From Neopestalotiopsis rosae (Eukaryota > Ascomycota > Sordariomycetes > Amphisphaeriales > Sporocadaceae), in the NCBI GenBank assembly GCA_023078685.1, contig JALGAS010000006.1, positions 3,658,001 to 3,722,000 of the forward strand: a stretch of DNA of 64,000 nucleotides, written 5' to 3'. Below, one piece after another: positions 33,167 through 44,058 of this stretch (its first letter is position 1; every line of letters begins with the position of its first letter). The notes beneath the pieces were generated by a model that was not told where the DNA came from, did no database searches, and saw nothing but the letters and a program-made list of their open reading frames with translations. The position numbers and the translations under genes were made by a program.

Positions 33167-34291
33167 ACATGCTGCATTCTTGAAAGTACACCATGAATTG
33201 AGCTTGGTGTTCGAAGCTATTCGTTTCTCAATGGCGAAGCTTTTATTACAATTCACGTGAGAGGAAAGCAAAATACCCGGGTAAAGAATTCAAATCATGG
33301 AGTCGCCGGGCGAACCCCTCCAGAGATCCGTTGAATATCAAAAGGCGGATTTCGAATTTCTCGGCGCCGGTCTGATGCATCGGAGCGCGGTAGACCAGGG
33401 CCCACGCGCGAGCCAACGAATGAGTGAGGCGTTTACATGTGTGTATCTACACATAATCATTCTTTGCTCAAAGGGGGAATATTGAGCAAGATTGAATTAT
33501 TCCTAGTAAAGTACTCGGCAAAGAGCCACGAGGACAGGCTTTGGTTTGGAAAGCCGGTGGCCAGATTGCTTCGTAGAAGCACTGCGACTAAAAAGACTTC
33601 AAAGGTCTTGCAAAGGTATTATTGGGAAGAGGTCACAAATTAAGAATAGTTTGAATAAAAAGAATTGAAATAAGACCCAAATGGTTACAGATATGTGAAG
33701 TCTCCACTCACTTCAGCATGGCAAGAAAAGGAATGGAGGAAAGTGAAGAAAAGAGTATGATGCATGTATTGTTAACGAATTCATCCTCAGCCTCCCTTGC
33801 CTCGAATAGCTTGTGGTAGATTGTCATCGATAGAACGATGGACTACCAGTGACAACAGCATATAGGGACATTCACAAGAAAAAAGTCTCATTATAGGGAA
33901 AGAATATGTATGAATGTATTGAGTCTACCGTGGTGGAGAAGTCATTGCCATCATCATTAAACTCATCCCTATCAAACAACAAGGGGAACCATTCCGAAGT
34001 CAAGTAGTGAGAAAAGGGTAACGAGTAAACACATCCAAAGAACCATGACGTCTCTCCCACCATGGTTTTCCATCCTCTGTCACATGTCCAACTGTCGAGG
34101 AACCAGTCCTGTCCCAGGGCGCAATCATGCCGAAGTAAATTTCGGTTTAGATCGTGACCGGAGCGCATGATAGGTTTGAGAGAGAAGACAGCTTTGCCCG
34201 GATCGTTTTGGCTACCTGAGGGCTTCGCATGTAGGAAGCGGAGGACCAGGCGGACAGTGCGTTGAGCAGCAGCATCCGGAGCAGAACTCCT
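33167..34291. other. Convergent intergenic
   Basis: This lies between the convergent WASP and eIF1A genes. It is relatively AT-rich, with short unsupported frames. It probably holds 3' UTRs. Confidence 0.5.
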
Positions 34292-35191
34292 TTAGATGTC
34301 GTCGATCTCGATCTCCTTGCCACCAGCACCCTCCTCCTCGGAGTCGGAGCGGTCCTCGTCGAATTCGAAGTTGCACTCGCCATCCTCGTTAGGGCCGTAA
34401 GTGTCAGTCTCGTTGATCTTGGCGGACTCGGGCAGCTCGCCGTAAGCCTTGAGCGAACGAGCCTCATCGGCGGTGTCTGTAGATATGTGTCAGCACATGT
34501 ACCACGCTGTGATTTTTGGTGTGTGGGCAGAGAGAAAGAAATATGGATACTTACACTTCATGATGACATCACCCTTCTCGTCCTGGTAGTCACGGAGCGA
34601 CAGGAGGATGATATCTCCCTGGTTGATCCAGACCTTCTTTCTCAGCTTGCCACGAATGTGACCCTGTGGACGCGACGGTTAGTGGTGCGGAGATAGGGTT
34701 TAAGAGGTAAGAGAAATGCATACCAGTCTCTTGGTGCCGTCAAAGCACAAGGTCTCGAGTCTTCCGTTACCAAGCATCTTGGTGACCTCTGTAATGTTCA
34801 TGTCAGCTTGTGATCGATGCGCTTCATGACCTGTGTAATGGGAACGATGTATGCGGCTGGCAACGGATGCGCCGATGATTTTCCAGACGCAGCGGTCAGG
34901 CTGGGTGCAGGTGAAGGAGGTGGTGCAAATTATGTTGAAAACAGTCGCTGGGAAAACTCACGGGCGTACTCCTGACCATCCTCCTTGAAGATGAGCTCAC
35001 GCTTCTCATTGTCGTTCTCGTTCTTTCCTCTACGCTGTTTTTTGTGTCAGCAGCGGGATAATGGACACACTGAAATGCAGATGTGGGGTGGGGAGCAGCG
35101 GCGGTGGCAACAAAAAGGCTGCGACGGGTTGTTTCTTGTCGGTGATTATACGTACTCTGTTCTTTCCTCCCTTTCCCTTGTTCTTAGGCAT
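34292..35191 (-). CDS. TIF11: Translation initiation factor eIF1A
   Basis: eIF1A binds the 40S A site and promotes scanning and start-codon choice. Five exons on the minus strand (35191-35156, 35034-34962, 34788-34724, 34663-34555, 34476-34292) give 155 aa. The N-terminus [19 protein letters not shown] is the conserved basic tail. The OB fold includes [30 protein letters not shown] and [19 protein letters not shown]. The C-terminus is the characteristic acidic tail ending EIEIDDI. All four introns are GT-AG and fall at positions that restore the highly conserved sequence. It is divergently arranged with the gene at 36004 across 812 bp. Confidence 0.96.
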
Positions 35192-36003
35192 GTTGGCGAC
35201 TTGTCTGGCTTGTTCGTGAGAGTGATGAACAAGTAGTGGTAAAGTCGGAAGTGGTTTGTGGAGTTGGTGTGTTGATAGTGTGTGTGTGCGTGAAGGAGTA
35301 CAAAATCCTGTGGTGACGATGGAGGGGCTTTAAGGACGAAATGGGTCGATGGGCAGCAAGGAAAGGCGTAAAAAAGTGGAGGGGCACGGCTGTGTCGCAA
35401 GTGTGGGCGGGAATTAATACTTGTCGGATTGGGCTGGCTGATCTGGGGGCACAAGGGCACTGCACTGCTCTTTGCTGCTCTGCTCTTTCTCCGGTTGCCA
35501 CAGAAGCGCTGTGCTGAGAATCCTGTGGGGGCAAAGCCAGAACCTTAGGCGCTCGGAGAAAGGTGCAATACTCCCTCTTCCAGAGGATTTCTGGCTGTCA
35601 CCGAAAAAAGTTTCGGCTCCTGAGTCACCACGCGGGAGCGCCGCCAGCAGCTGCATACACTACATTTTAGGTAGGTACCTGGGGAACTAAAAAAGATTTC
35701 ACCCAAGGCCGACGTCACATCGAGGTGTATGAAGTACATCGCCCAGCACGTAACCCACCATACAACCCGGGGTACATGCATAGGTAGGCTGATTTAGTAC
35801 GATTTTCGACACCGAAGAATCCCAACACCTCTGGTTGGCTGAACAAGGCGGCTTCTCATGCCCTTTGAATTCTTGGATTGCAATATCTCAGTCTACCCAC
35901 CACAATACAGCTAGCCGGTGCAAAGTGCTGAAATAGGCGGCGGTACTCGAGTAGCAATGTGCGCTCGCGATTCGGTTGACCAGCAAAGACTTCGGTTGGG
36001 ATC
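35192..36003. other. Divergent promoter region
   Basis: This 812 bp lies between the divergent eIF1A gene and the gene at 36004. It holds a CACTGCACTGCTCTTTGCTGCTCTGCTC stretch (35458-35490) and pyrimidine runs. No gene is seen. Confidence 0.5.
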
Positions 36004-37065
36004 ATGATGAGAGCGTCTCTCGGTCGCGCCGTCTGTCGCTTTACCACGACAACGCGGATCATCCTGCCTAAACGCCATGCCACGACCGCTCGCTATAGAG
36101 CGCCCGTGGCAGGACTGAGCCATTACAAGAAGGAGGAGCAGCAGCAGCAGCAGCAGCCGCCGCCTCAAAGACCAGAACAGACAACGCCATCAGAAGCAAA
36201 AGCGCTCTGGGAGGCACTCACAGGAGCCAAGAGTCTTAATTTTGCTGTAACCTCCAAAGCCGGCGGCAACATAGGTTCGCGCGTCAATACGGTAGCCTTC
36301 GAGCACAGGATCAAATTCCCCTCCGCTTTGCGCAGTCTCAAAGTTCGATACGACAAACCCAACAGAGGGAATATCCAGGTGTTTACAAATAAAAGTCATG
36401 TATTCAATCAACATGACATGAGATGGTTTGATCAGCCCGAGCACCCAAATGCAGGATGTGTGCTGGATCGGTACGTCAGCTGGTCTGATGGCAGTCAGCC
36501 ACTTTGGTGGTCTGCCGCTGCTTTTGGCAATGCGGCACCATTTGTCTGCACGACAGCACAGCGTTTACTAAATCGTGCGATTCGTCTTGCGCTGGAAGAG
36601 AATGGATACGACCGATTTGGACGGGCAATAGCCGTACCCGGATCGCAACCTCAAAGGCCTGATCTTTACGGGACTTTGCGCATATTGTGCAGTGACCCAA
36701 AGAGACTGTGCCAGCTCAAATTCTCGACAGACATACTGGAGATGGGACAGAATATTGTTGCAGCAGCACTACCACACCTTGCTACTGTCCAGAATGGCGA
36801 ATCAGCGTGTGTTGCCAAATCCCCGACGCAGGACGCCTTGGCAGTAAAGCAGAACGGCTTTCCTCCACGGGATCAATCCTGGGACCATAGACAAGAGCGC
36901 GCTTCAAATTCTCGAAGATGGGAAAATTTGCCTGCAAAGCGTAGAGCTCCGGCCTCTTTTCCGACTCGACGTTCAGACAATAACCATGAAGTTGAGAATA
37001 AGAAGGCTGGTTTTAGTATAAGGCGTGTTTCTGCTCCTGTCTCGAAAATGAGATACTCGGACTAG
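36004..37065 (+). CDS. Unknown protein with possible mitochondrial presequence
   Basis: This intronless ORF of 353 aa starts at ATG 36004. The first 35 residues (MMRASLGRAVCRFTTTTRI, then LPKRHATTARYRAP) are basic, rich in Arg/Ser/Thr and free of acids, as expected of a mitochondrial targeting peptide. A glutamine run then a proline run follow (about 45-56). Residues 60-265 look globular, with several Trp (RWFDQPEHP, LWWSAAAFG) and Cys, and include VNTVAFEHRIKFPS. The last 85 residues are Arg/Ser-rich and probably disordered. I do not recognise a family. A long, evenly coding frame with a typical presequence argues for a real gene. Organelle location is inference. Confidence 0.65.
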   Translation: MMRASLGRAVCRFTTTTRIILPKRHATTARYRAPVAGLSHYKKEEQQQQQQPPPQRPEQTTPSEAKALWEALTGAKSLNFAVTSKAGGNIGSRVNTVAFEHRIKFPSALRSLKVRYDKPNRGNIQVFTNKSHVFNQHDMRWFDQPEHPNAGCVLDRYVSWSDGSQPLWWSAAAFGNAAPFVCTTAQRLLNRAIRLALEENGYDRFGRAIAVPGSQPQRPDLYGTLRILCSDPKRLCQLKFSTDILEMGQNIVAAALPHLATVQNGESACVAKSPTQDALAVKQNGFPPRDQSWDHRQERASNSRRWENLPAKRRAPASFPTRRSDNNHEVENKKAGFSIRRVSAPVSKMRYSD

Positions 37066-37775
37066 AAGCAGCGTTTATAATATTGCAACATCAGAGGCAG
37101 CAACGGATTTCCAGCACAATCACGACGATTATCTCTCCAGAAGGTCTCTGGATGGCACATGTCCGTGTTATTTCATCCGCGGCCGTATCTTTTCCCTCCT
37201 GAAAGCGGAATATCTCCGTCTTTGAGATTGCCGTTACGAGTCATATACTCCTAGCTGTATAATAATGACAAGTTCACGAGATACCCAATTCAGCTTGTTG
37301 AAGCAGGCCGAAGGTTTTTATCTTGGATAAGATACAATTACCATATATTCACCAAATGTATTCAAACAGATTTTTGCAACAGAATGATTATTAAGTCTGG
37401 TTTATCCCGAGAATACAAAAAGGAAAAGTAAAATATAATCAAAAGTGAAGGATCTTTACCGACGACAAGGCTGACGAATAGAGTTGACGCTGACGCTTGG
37501 CTGATCAGGGGTTTAGGAGGGTACCTTGGGTACCTAGGTGATAGTCCAAGCTCCCAAAACGATCGGCAAGAGACATTACTCCAGCTAGTGAATCCCCTGC
37601 CCCAAATGCTAGCAGCTACCAGTGAATTGGCAATCTCCAAGAAATCCAACCTGCACAAAAAACCGACCACCGTCCGCCTGCCACCCGCGTGAGAGAGAGA
37701 CACGATCAATCAGTACACCTACGCCAATTGAAGAGATTCCATTCTCGCAATCTCTAGACTGATACACTGCTCAAC
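37066..37775. other. Intergenic
   Basis: This holds the presumed 3' UTR of the preceding gene and the promoter of the Chs5 homologue. GGTACCTTGGGTACCTAGG (37520-37538) is a small repeat of GGTACC. Nothing else is seen. Confidence 0.5.
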
Positions 37776-39067
37776 ATGTTGGTTTCGTTGACCGTCGGCA
37801 AGGTCGACGCCGGCGTCACTGTCCTCTTGACGCCTGATAAACGACTGGTAGGTGTCCTCTTTGGAGCTTGGCCGAGATAGCTTCCAGCCACCTGCCAAAT
37901 GTGTCGCACATTGATTTGCCCCCAGCCCTTCAGGGATCGCTTGCTTCAAGTCTCTCTTGCTAATATCAAGACTTTACATAGATCGAATTTCCCTCAATCC
38001 TCCTTCCGCCCAATATCGCCTCGGGTTCCATTGTTGATATCACGGTTGCGCGCAATACCAAGTCCGAATCGGCCGCCGAGTCGCGCTTCTCGGCACTTCA
38101 GGACCAAATCTTCAGTGCCTTTGGCGCCTCGCAGCCCTCCGTCCCCGTCCTGCGCTGTCGCAATGCCACCCAGACCTCGGTCGTGCTCGAATGGGACCCG
38201 ATCGAGCTGGCGACGGCCGACCTGATCTCGCTGAGCCTCTACCGCAATGGACAAAAGGCCGGCAACATTCCCAGGCCGCTGCACATGCACAGCACCAAGA
38301 TCAGCGGTCTCGCCGTTGACACCGAGTACTCGTTCTACCTGGTGCTGCGCACGAGCGCCGGCACCTACCGCTCCGAAGAGGTTGTTGTCAACACGCACAA
38401 GATGACGGACCTGTCCGGCATCACCATCACCACTGGCATCCTGCCCGGCGCCATGAAGGAGTCGCTCAACAGCGCAGTTGAGCGCATCGGCGCCAAGATC
38501 GTCGATGGCGTTAGGATCGACACAACGCACTTTGTCACTACCGAGGGCCGCGGCATGGCTTGGGAAAAGGCCGTCGAGATGAACATTCCCGTTGTTCGTC
38601 CCGAGTGGGTTGAAGCTTGCGAGAAGAATGGCAGGATTCTGGGAGTGACCAAGTTCTACCTCGACGCGCTCCGGCCTGGTCCGCCTGACACGGATACTCT
38701 GGCATCGAGGTCTTCGCAGCCGGAACAGCCGCCGCAGTCGCAAACTTCGCAACAGGAAAAGGCCCTGCCTCCGGAGCCCCCGGCTGAGAATGGCGAGTCC
38801 AAGGAAACCGGAAAGGACAAGGAAGAGGAAAGCAGCAGTGAGGATGATGAGGAAAAGGACGGAAACGACGAGAAGGGTGAGGACAAGGCAAGGGCAGAGG
38901 CAGAACAGAAGATGAGGCTGGAAGATAAGGAGGACCAAAAGGTTGCTCTGCGGCCCAAGGATGCCGAAAAGGCGGGCCAGAGCGACGACGACGACAATGA
39001 TGACGATGACGACAAACCAGCCCCCAGTCCTGGCGACGGGGCGAGCTTCCAGGATGTGGCATTATAA
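37776..39067 (+). CDS. CHS5: Chs5 homologue, exomer scaffold for chitin synthase export
   Basis: Chs5 is the scaffold of the exomer coat, which carries chitin synthase III and other cargo from the trans-Golgi to the cell surface. Two exons (37776-37847, 37982-39067) give 385 aa. The 134-bp intron has GTAGGT, GCTAATA and ATAG. The short N-terminal beta strand MLVSLTVGKVDAGVTVLLT followed by IEFPSILLPPNI is typical of Chs5. It is followed by a fibronectin type III domain (about 75-165; SVPVLRCRNATQTSVVLEWDP) and a BRCT domain (about 165-255; GAKIVDGV, THFVTTEGRG, VRPEWVEACEKNGRI). The last 130 residues are Glu/Lys/Asp-rich and disordered; the yeast protein also has a long charged tail. Confidence 0.92.
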
Positions 39068-41425
39068 ACCAGACGCATCCCTGGCTGGATGATTTTGCTT
39101 TACTTTCTATGATAATGACGGCAAAAAAATGGTTGTCTTTTTAAGCATGGAGTTCAGAAACAGGACTTGTAATTGTTTTGAAAAGCAACCCCAGAAAAAG
39201 CCTTAATGATGAAGATTGATAGAGATATATATATACATTATTCAAAATCGAAGCATTTTTGATACCAAAGTCTTGTTATCATTCACAGATCCATGTCAGC
39301 TCGATGGTATAATGACGTGAGTCCTCTTTGTGCATACATTCATATCAAGGACTGCTGTTGCGTCTTTCGCTGGATACATTGGTTCAAACTGCAATATAAA
39401 GCCGAGCTCGAGCCCGGTTGGAGTTTTCGGCCGGACTACCAGCTATCGAAAGGAATTTCTGAGCCTTCTGAGTTCATCAATCCCAGAAATACATATTCTT
39501 GGCTAGAGTTGTGTGAAATCCGTCAATATCAACATCAGCTCCAATGTGATTATCCTATATAGATAGCTGACTTGACGACCACCGCATCATGCTCATTTGT
39601 AGTTTGTAGCCGCTCACCACCGCATTGTACCTTTTGAAGAGAATTGGTGCAACGGTAGCATCTCTCCGGTAGGGCTCAAGACTTTCAGCACGAAACAGAC
39701 TGCTTTTTATTTGAGGCTTATGGAAGAGCGCTCCTGGGCAAATCCTAGTCAGGCTAATCTTTTCCCCCCATCAGCCTCATACCTGGTTAAGTTGGTCTCC
39801 TGTGTTCCATGTCTCTTCGACATGGTTTACCTGAATACGATTCATTCAACAAGAACAAGCCCTCGTGGACTTTTCACAGTGGTACCAGCGAATAAGGTAT
39901 CGTAACGTACCGGCATGACACGATTGGCATCGAGATGATCGTTTCTGGGATCAAGCGCAAGACATCGGGTCACGCGTTGTTCCTATTATCAACGAAATTG
40001 TTTATTGTGGTGAGGCACGTTATGGGTAACAAATTTCAGCAGATTATCTATTATTTCTATTTCTGTGAGGACAATCTGCTATCGTGGTAGCGGAAGGACA
40101 TCTCTAGTTGTTCTGCCCAGCAGCGTCGATTTATTGACTACAAGAGATAAATTCAGTGGCATCGAACTGCCTATGGAACCACGTCAGGCGCTTCAACTCT
40201 GACACTGGTGAGTGCAATGTTGCCATGGGCAATGCTGCAGACACCTGCCTGACCCTTAATTCTGGGCTTTCATACGACGGTTTCTCTGTCCTTGAGCATG
40301 ATGAATCTTTCTCAAAATATCATGCTTGAGTATTATGCGGTCATTATTACTAGTCACACGGAGGTCAAGATTCCGTCTGCCATTCATCCCGGTCAATTTG
40401 GTGTCCTGGAAGAATCTTATTTTTCTAAGCATGCTTAAGTTACTGTATAATATAGAATGAGACTCGTGCGGATTGTAAAAACGCTGTCAGGATAACTAAA
40501 TTCGTCACAAAACAGTCCATAATCGACCGCTGGATTGAGAGCAGAATACTTGCACTCAGTGAAATACATCTTATCAGGGAGCATCATGCCGCGTATATAA
40601 TGGTGATGGTATAATACAGACATGGCGCCCCTGATTTCCTGCATGGGTCTCAAGTCTTCAGCCTCGAGTTGTCTTTTGATTGGACTCCTCGATTTGGGGG
40701 GTTTCCATTTCCAGAGATACGGACGGAGTTTTGATTGGCAGCCCTACGAGCTCATTTTCACTGCATTTTTAACCCTCACGAAGAGCATATAGCAATAACA
40801 AGCGATTGATTCAGCTTCATGAGCATTCGCCCTGCTCATCAGATGTCTCAACCGGACTTCAATGGCACTGGTCATGATATAGCCTGATTCAATGCTACTG
40901 GCTATCACGTCAAGCGCAGCGGAGAGGTATAGGTATAAGACAATGTTTTCAATTTCCTACCCTACTGGCCATTCTCGGATATTGACAATAATGCGGATCT
41001 TGAAATTTCTGTTGCCATTTTCACGATTGCATCGTGTTGCTCCTGAGTTGACGATCGCCAAGATTAAACTTTATCTCTTCAAGATTGGCGAGGATGAGCC
41101 CCGTAGTCACTAACAAGGTGCAGACCGTTGTTAGCGCATTCATGAATCATCACTCTCCACTATGCACTATTCCAAACACTTATAGTCAACAACGACCAAA
41201 CAGTCCGACATCCTGAGCCTGTGAGTTGTAGCATAATTTGAGATGCAAGCGCTCGGATGGTCTGACCAACTTCTTTTGCTGCATACTTCCCCATTCGGCC
41301 ATTGACCAATCAACGTCAACTTGAGGGAACAACCTGATCATAGTCCACACAGGTCTAACGGCGGATCGATTCGGTAGCAACGGCATCTTGTATCAGCATT
41401 TTCTTCCTCACTTCACGTATTCACG
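39068..41425. other. Gene-free region (2.4 kb)
   Basis: This begins with the 3' UTR of chs5 and ends with the promoter of the dehydrogenase gene. It is fairly AT-rich. The only ATG-started frame of some length (39293-39562, 89 codons) has no recognisable features. No transposon was identified. Confidence 0.5.
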
Positions 41426-42292
41426 ATGTCTAAACCCTGGATCTTTGTCTCTCCCACTAGCCGTGGCATTGGCCATGCTGTGACACGGCATCTACTACAG
41501 AACACAAGCCTGCCCATCGTAGCAACATGCCGGTCCCGCGACACAGCTGCCACTAAGGCGTCGCTTCTAGACAACCTCCCAGAATCAACAGTAAAGAACC
41601 AGCACGCAAAGGAAGACCACGCCTCACGGCTCGTGGTACTGCAGCTCGACGTGACAGACGAGCCCTCCGTGCGGACTGCAGCAGAGCAAGCCGCCGAGTT
41701 GTTCCCCAGAGACTCGCACCACCTACATCTAGGCGTAGCCGTCCCGGGCATCCTGCACCCGGAGAAGAGCCCGTCGCAGGTGGACTACCACAACGCCGAG
41801 GACACGTTTCGGGTCAACACCCTCGGCCCTCTACTCCTGATGAAGCACTTTGGCGAGTTCCTGCCGCGGAAGCGGACCGAGCTGCTGCTAAAGGGCGCCG
41901 TGGACGACCAGCACATAGCGCGGGACCGTCTCCGCCTCCCCGACCACGCCACCTGGCTGACCATGTCGGCGCGCGTGGGCTCCATCTCGGACAACCGCTT
42001 GGGCGGGTGGTACAGCTACCGGGCAAGCAAGGCGGCGGTCAACTCGCTCACGAAAACCTTTGACCTGCACCTGCGGCAGCGCAGCGGCGACAGGGCCCTG
42101 GCGTTTGCCTACCACCCGGGCACGGTCAAGACGGGCCTCAGCCGCGAGTTCTGGGCCGGCGTGCCCGGAGACAAGCTGTTTAGTCCCGAGTTTGCGGCCG
42201 AGCGGCTGTGCGAGGTGGCTGCGTCGCGGAGGACGGGCGAGGAGCACCGAGGCCGCGTCTGGGATTGGGATGGCAAGGAGATCTTGCCATAG
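41426..42292 (+). CDS. Short-chain dehydrogenase/reductase
   Basis: This is an intronless 288-aa NAD(P)-dependent SDR of classical size. The Rossmann start is WIFVSPTSRGIGHAVTRHLL, with the T-x3-G-x-G loop in the variant form S-P-T-S-R-G-I-G. LDVTDEPS is the acidic strand that contacts adenine. NTLGPLLLMKHF corresponds to the family's N-x-x-G-x-x region. A catalytic Tyr/Lys pair is in YRASKAA and the Ser is probably in TMSARVGS. The start at ATG has context TCACGATGTC. The reaction is not predictable. Codon usage in the second half is strongly GC-rich. It is transcribed alone, with convergence toward the gene at 42940. Confidence 0.85.
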   Translation: MSKPWIFVSPTSRGIGHAVTRHLLQNTSLPIVATCRSRDTAATKASLLDNLPESTVKNQHAKEDHASRLVVLQLDVTDEPSVRTAAEQAAELFPRDSHHLHLGVAVPGILHPEKSPSQVDYHNAEDTFRVNTLGPLLLMKHFGEFLPRKRTELLLKGAVDDQHIARDRLRLPDHATWLTMSARVGSISDNRLGGWYSYRASKAAVNSLTKTFDLHLRQRSGDRALAFAYHPGTVKTGLSREFWAGVPGDKLFSPEFAAERLCEVAASRRTGEEHRGRVWDWDGKEILP

Positions 42293-42939
42293 AGATACAT
42301 ATCTAGGGATGTATTGGAGATGCAGATTAACGTTCACAGGGTGGTTAGAATGGTAGAATTCATGACTGCAAAGTCGGTGGTGCATTAATGCATGAATACT
42401 TTGAGATGGCCAGTCCAAGAGATGAAGTGATGGCATTGGCCGACTTCCATATATAAGGACAGTTGGCTTAGCTCTTCAGGCATTGCAGTAGATAATGCAT
42501 CAGTTGAGCACCGAGATGCAACGGGATACCACTATTGCTCTAGATCGTCAACAGAGTCATGAATTGGAAATATGTTTACACGTGGCAGCTTCATTCATGA
42601 TATGTCAAAGCCATTTCTCACATGGAGGTCCGGTTCCGAAAATGTTGCTCTGTAGGCTCTCTACCATATTACTCCCCAAATAATGTTTTGGCTCTTCGTG
42701 ATATTTCAAATTAACACTACTTTTCTTATATACACTCCTACCAACGGGAGATACAAGCATTGAAAATAACCCCTCGGAAACATGTCTACCAAATCAACGA
42801 CTGACTGCGATATGGGGAAATAGTAAGCATGACGACCAAGTTATACTTGGGCATGGAAAACTTTTAGAATACGCCAAGTCCAGAAATTCCCAAAGATAGA
42901 GAGACCAAAAAATAAAACGAAAGAAAAGGGAACTCCAAC
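42293..42939. other. Convergent intergenic
   Basis: This is 647 bp between convergent genes; no features are seen beyond likely 3' UTRs. Confidence 0.5.
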
Positions 42940-44058
42940 TTAGAAAGGCGGCAATGCCAACGGCAAACCCAAAGATGGAGTGGGGCTGATGGTCTGAATG
43001 CTAAAAGTGACCGTACTCAAGGTCGTGGGCATGATAGAAGTGGGCGACCAAGCCGGCATTGGCTCTCTTGGTCCGTTACGGCTGTCATCAGCGTCGATAA
43101 GGCTGGGGCCGGGGTACTCGACCGCGTGACCAGGCGGGAGGTTGTCTTGGAGAATACCTGGCATCTCGATCGGGACCGAAATACGTTCTCGGTGGCGGTC
43201 TGGGTTGTGATTTCGAGACTCGACACCAGGTTCCTGCAGCACAGGGCCGGTCTTGGACGTGGGCCTGGGCTTGGGCGTCGGGGTATTTGTGATCATGATG
43301 AAGCGTTCGCACTTGTTGGCAGCAGCTGTGGTCATGTTGGCGCTTAGATCCCTCTTTGCGCCGAGAAGCTTTCTGGCCTCTTTTAGAAAACCAGACAGGT
43401 AGGTAGGCTCCTCGTCAGCGACGGTCTCATCAGTCACTGGGCCGTCGATTTCATCTGTTCCATGAGACTGGTAGCGCGGGCAAACCCGGATGCAGTCGAT
43501 GAGGCATTGGGTGATTCCTTCCGGGACTGAAGTATAAAATTATAGGTCAGAGGATCATGTGGAAAGAAAACGGGGAGAGAAGACGGAAATTTCTCCATTT
43601 CACTTACCGGGAAATTCAAACTTGCCTGTGGGGACGCACTTGTACTTGCAGGAACGGAAGGCTTCAAGTTCTGGAACGATCGTCTCCGGAGGGGGAATGG
43701 ACATTGCAAGAACCTCATCCCGAGGGTCACCGGGCTGGACGGGGGATAGGTTGGGATTGAGAGCGGCCACGGCGGTCGCGGGCCTTTCGTCCTTCGGCAG
43801 AGGATATCCTGGCAGGGGATCGTGTGGACCAATGATATGCTCCTTTCTAGCCTTTTCTGTAATTTCCTTCAACTTCTTCTCGTCGAGCTTGGCTCGCTGC
43901 TTCTCTCCATAGTCCCAAAGCCCCAGCATAACCCCTGCGTTGGCAAAGAAGCCGAGCAGAGCGAGTTTCGCACCCGTTACCAAATGTGTATAATACCCAA
44001 AAAGGGAGAAAAGCTCGGTCCATTCTCCAGCAAGTCCAATGAACTCCCAGAATGGCAT
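42940..44058 (-). CDS. Unknown protein with one N-terminal hydrophobic segment
   Basis: Two exons (44058-43608, 43526-42940) give 345 aa. The 81-bp intron has GTAAGT and TTCAG and joins EFPG to PEGITQCLIDC. The N-terminus MPFWEFIGLAGEWTELFSLFGYYTHL is aromatic-rich, then a hydrophobic stretch KLALLGFFANAGVMLGLW (about 30-47) could span a membrane. A charged helix follows (EKQRAKLDEKKLKEITEKARKE, about 52-73, probable coiled coil). The middle holds four Cys (CKYKC, CLIDCIRVC) that could form disulphides or bind metal. The C-terminal third is Pro/Thr-rich and disordered. I do not recognise a family. The start was set at the first ATG in good context (AAGATGCC). Confidence 0.65.

Noticed and set aside
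37994..38938. 314-codon minus-strand frame inside Chs5
   Set aside because: It is antisense to the conserved FN3/BRCT coding frame and has low-complexity Leu/Arg composition.
39293..39562. 89-codon ORF downstream of chs5
   Set aside because: Short, with no recognisable motif, and located where the 3' UTR or spacer is expected.
39640..39700. tRNA-like start TTGGTGCAACGGTAGCAT
   Set aside because: It resembles a D-arm, but no anticodon arm or T-arm follows that would complete a cloverleaf.
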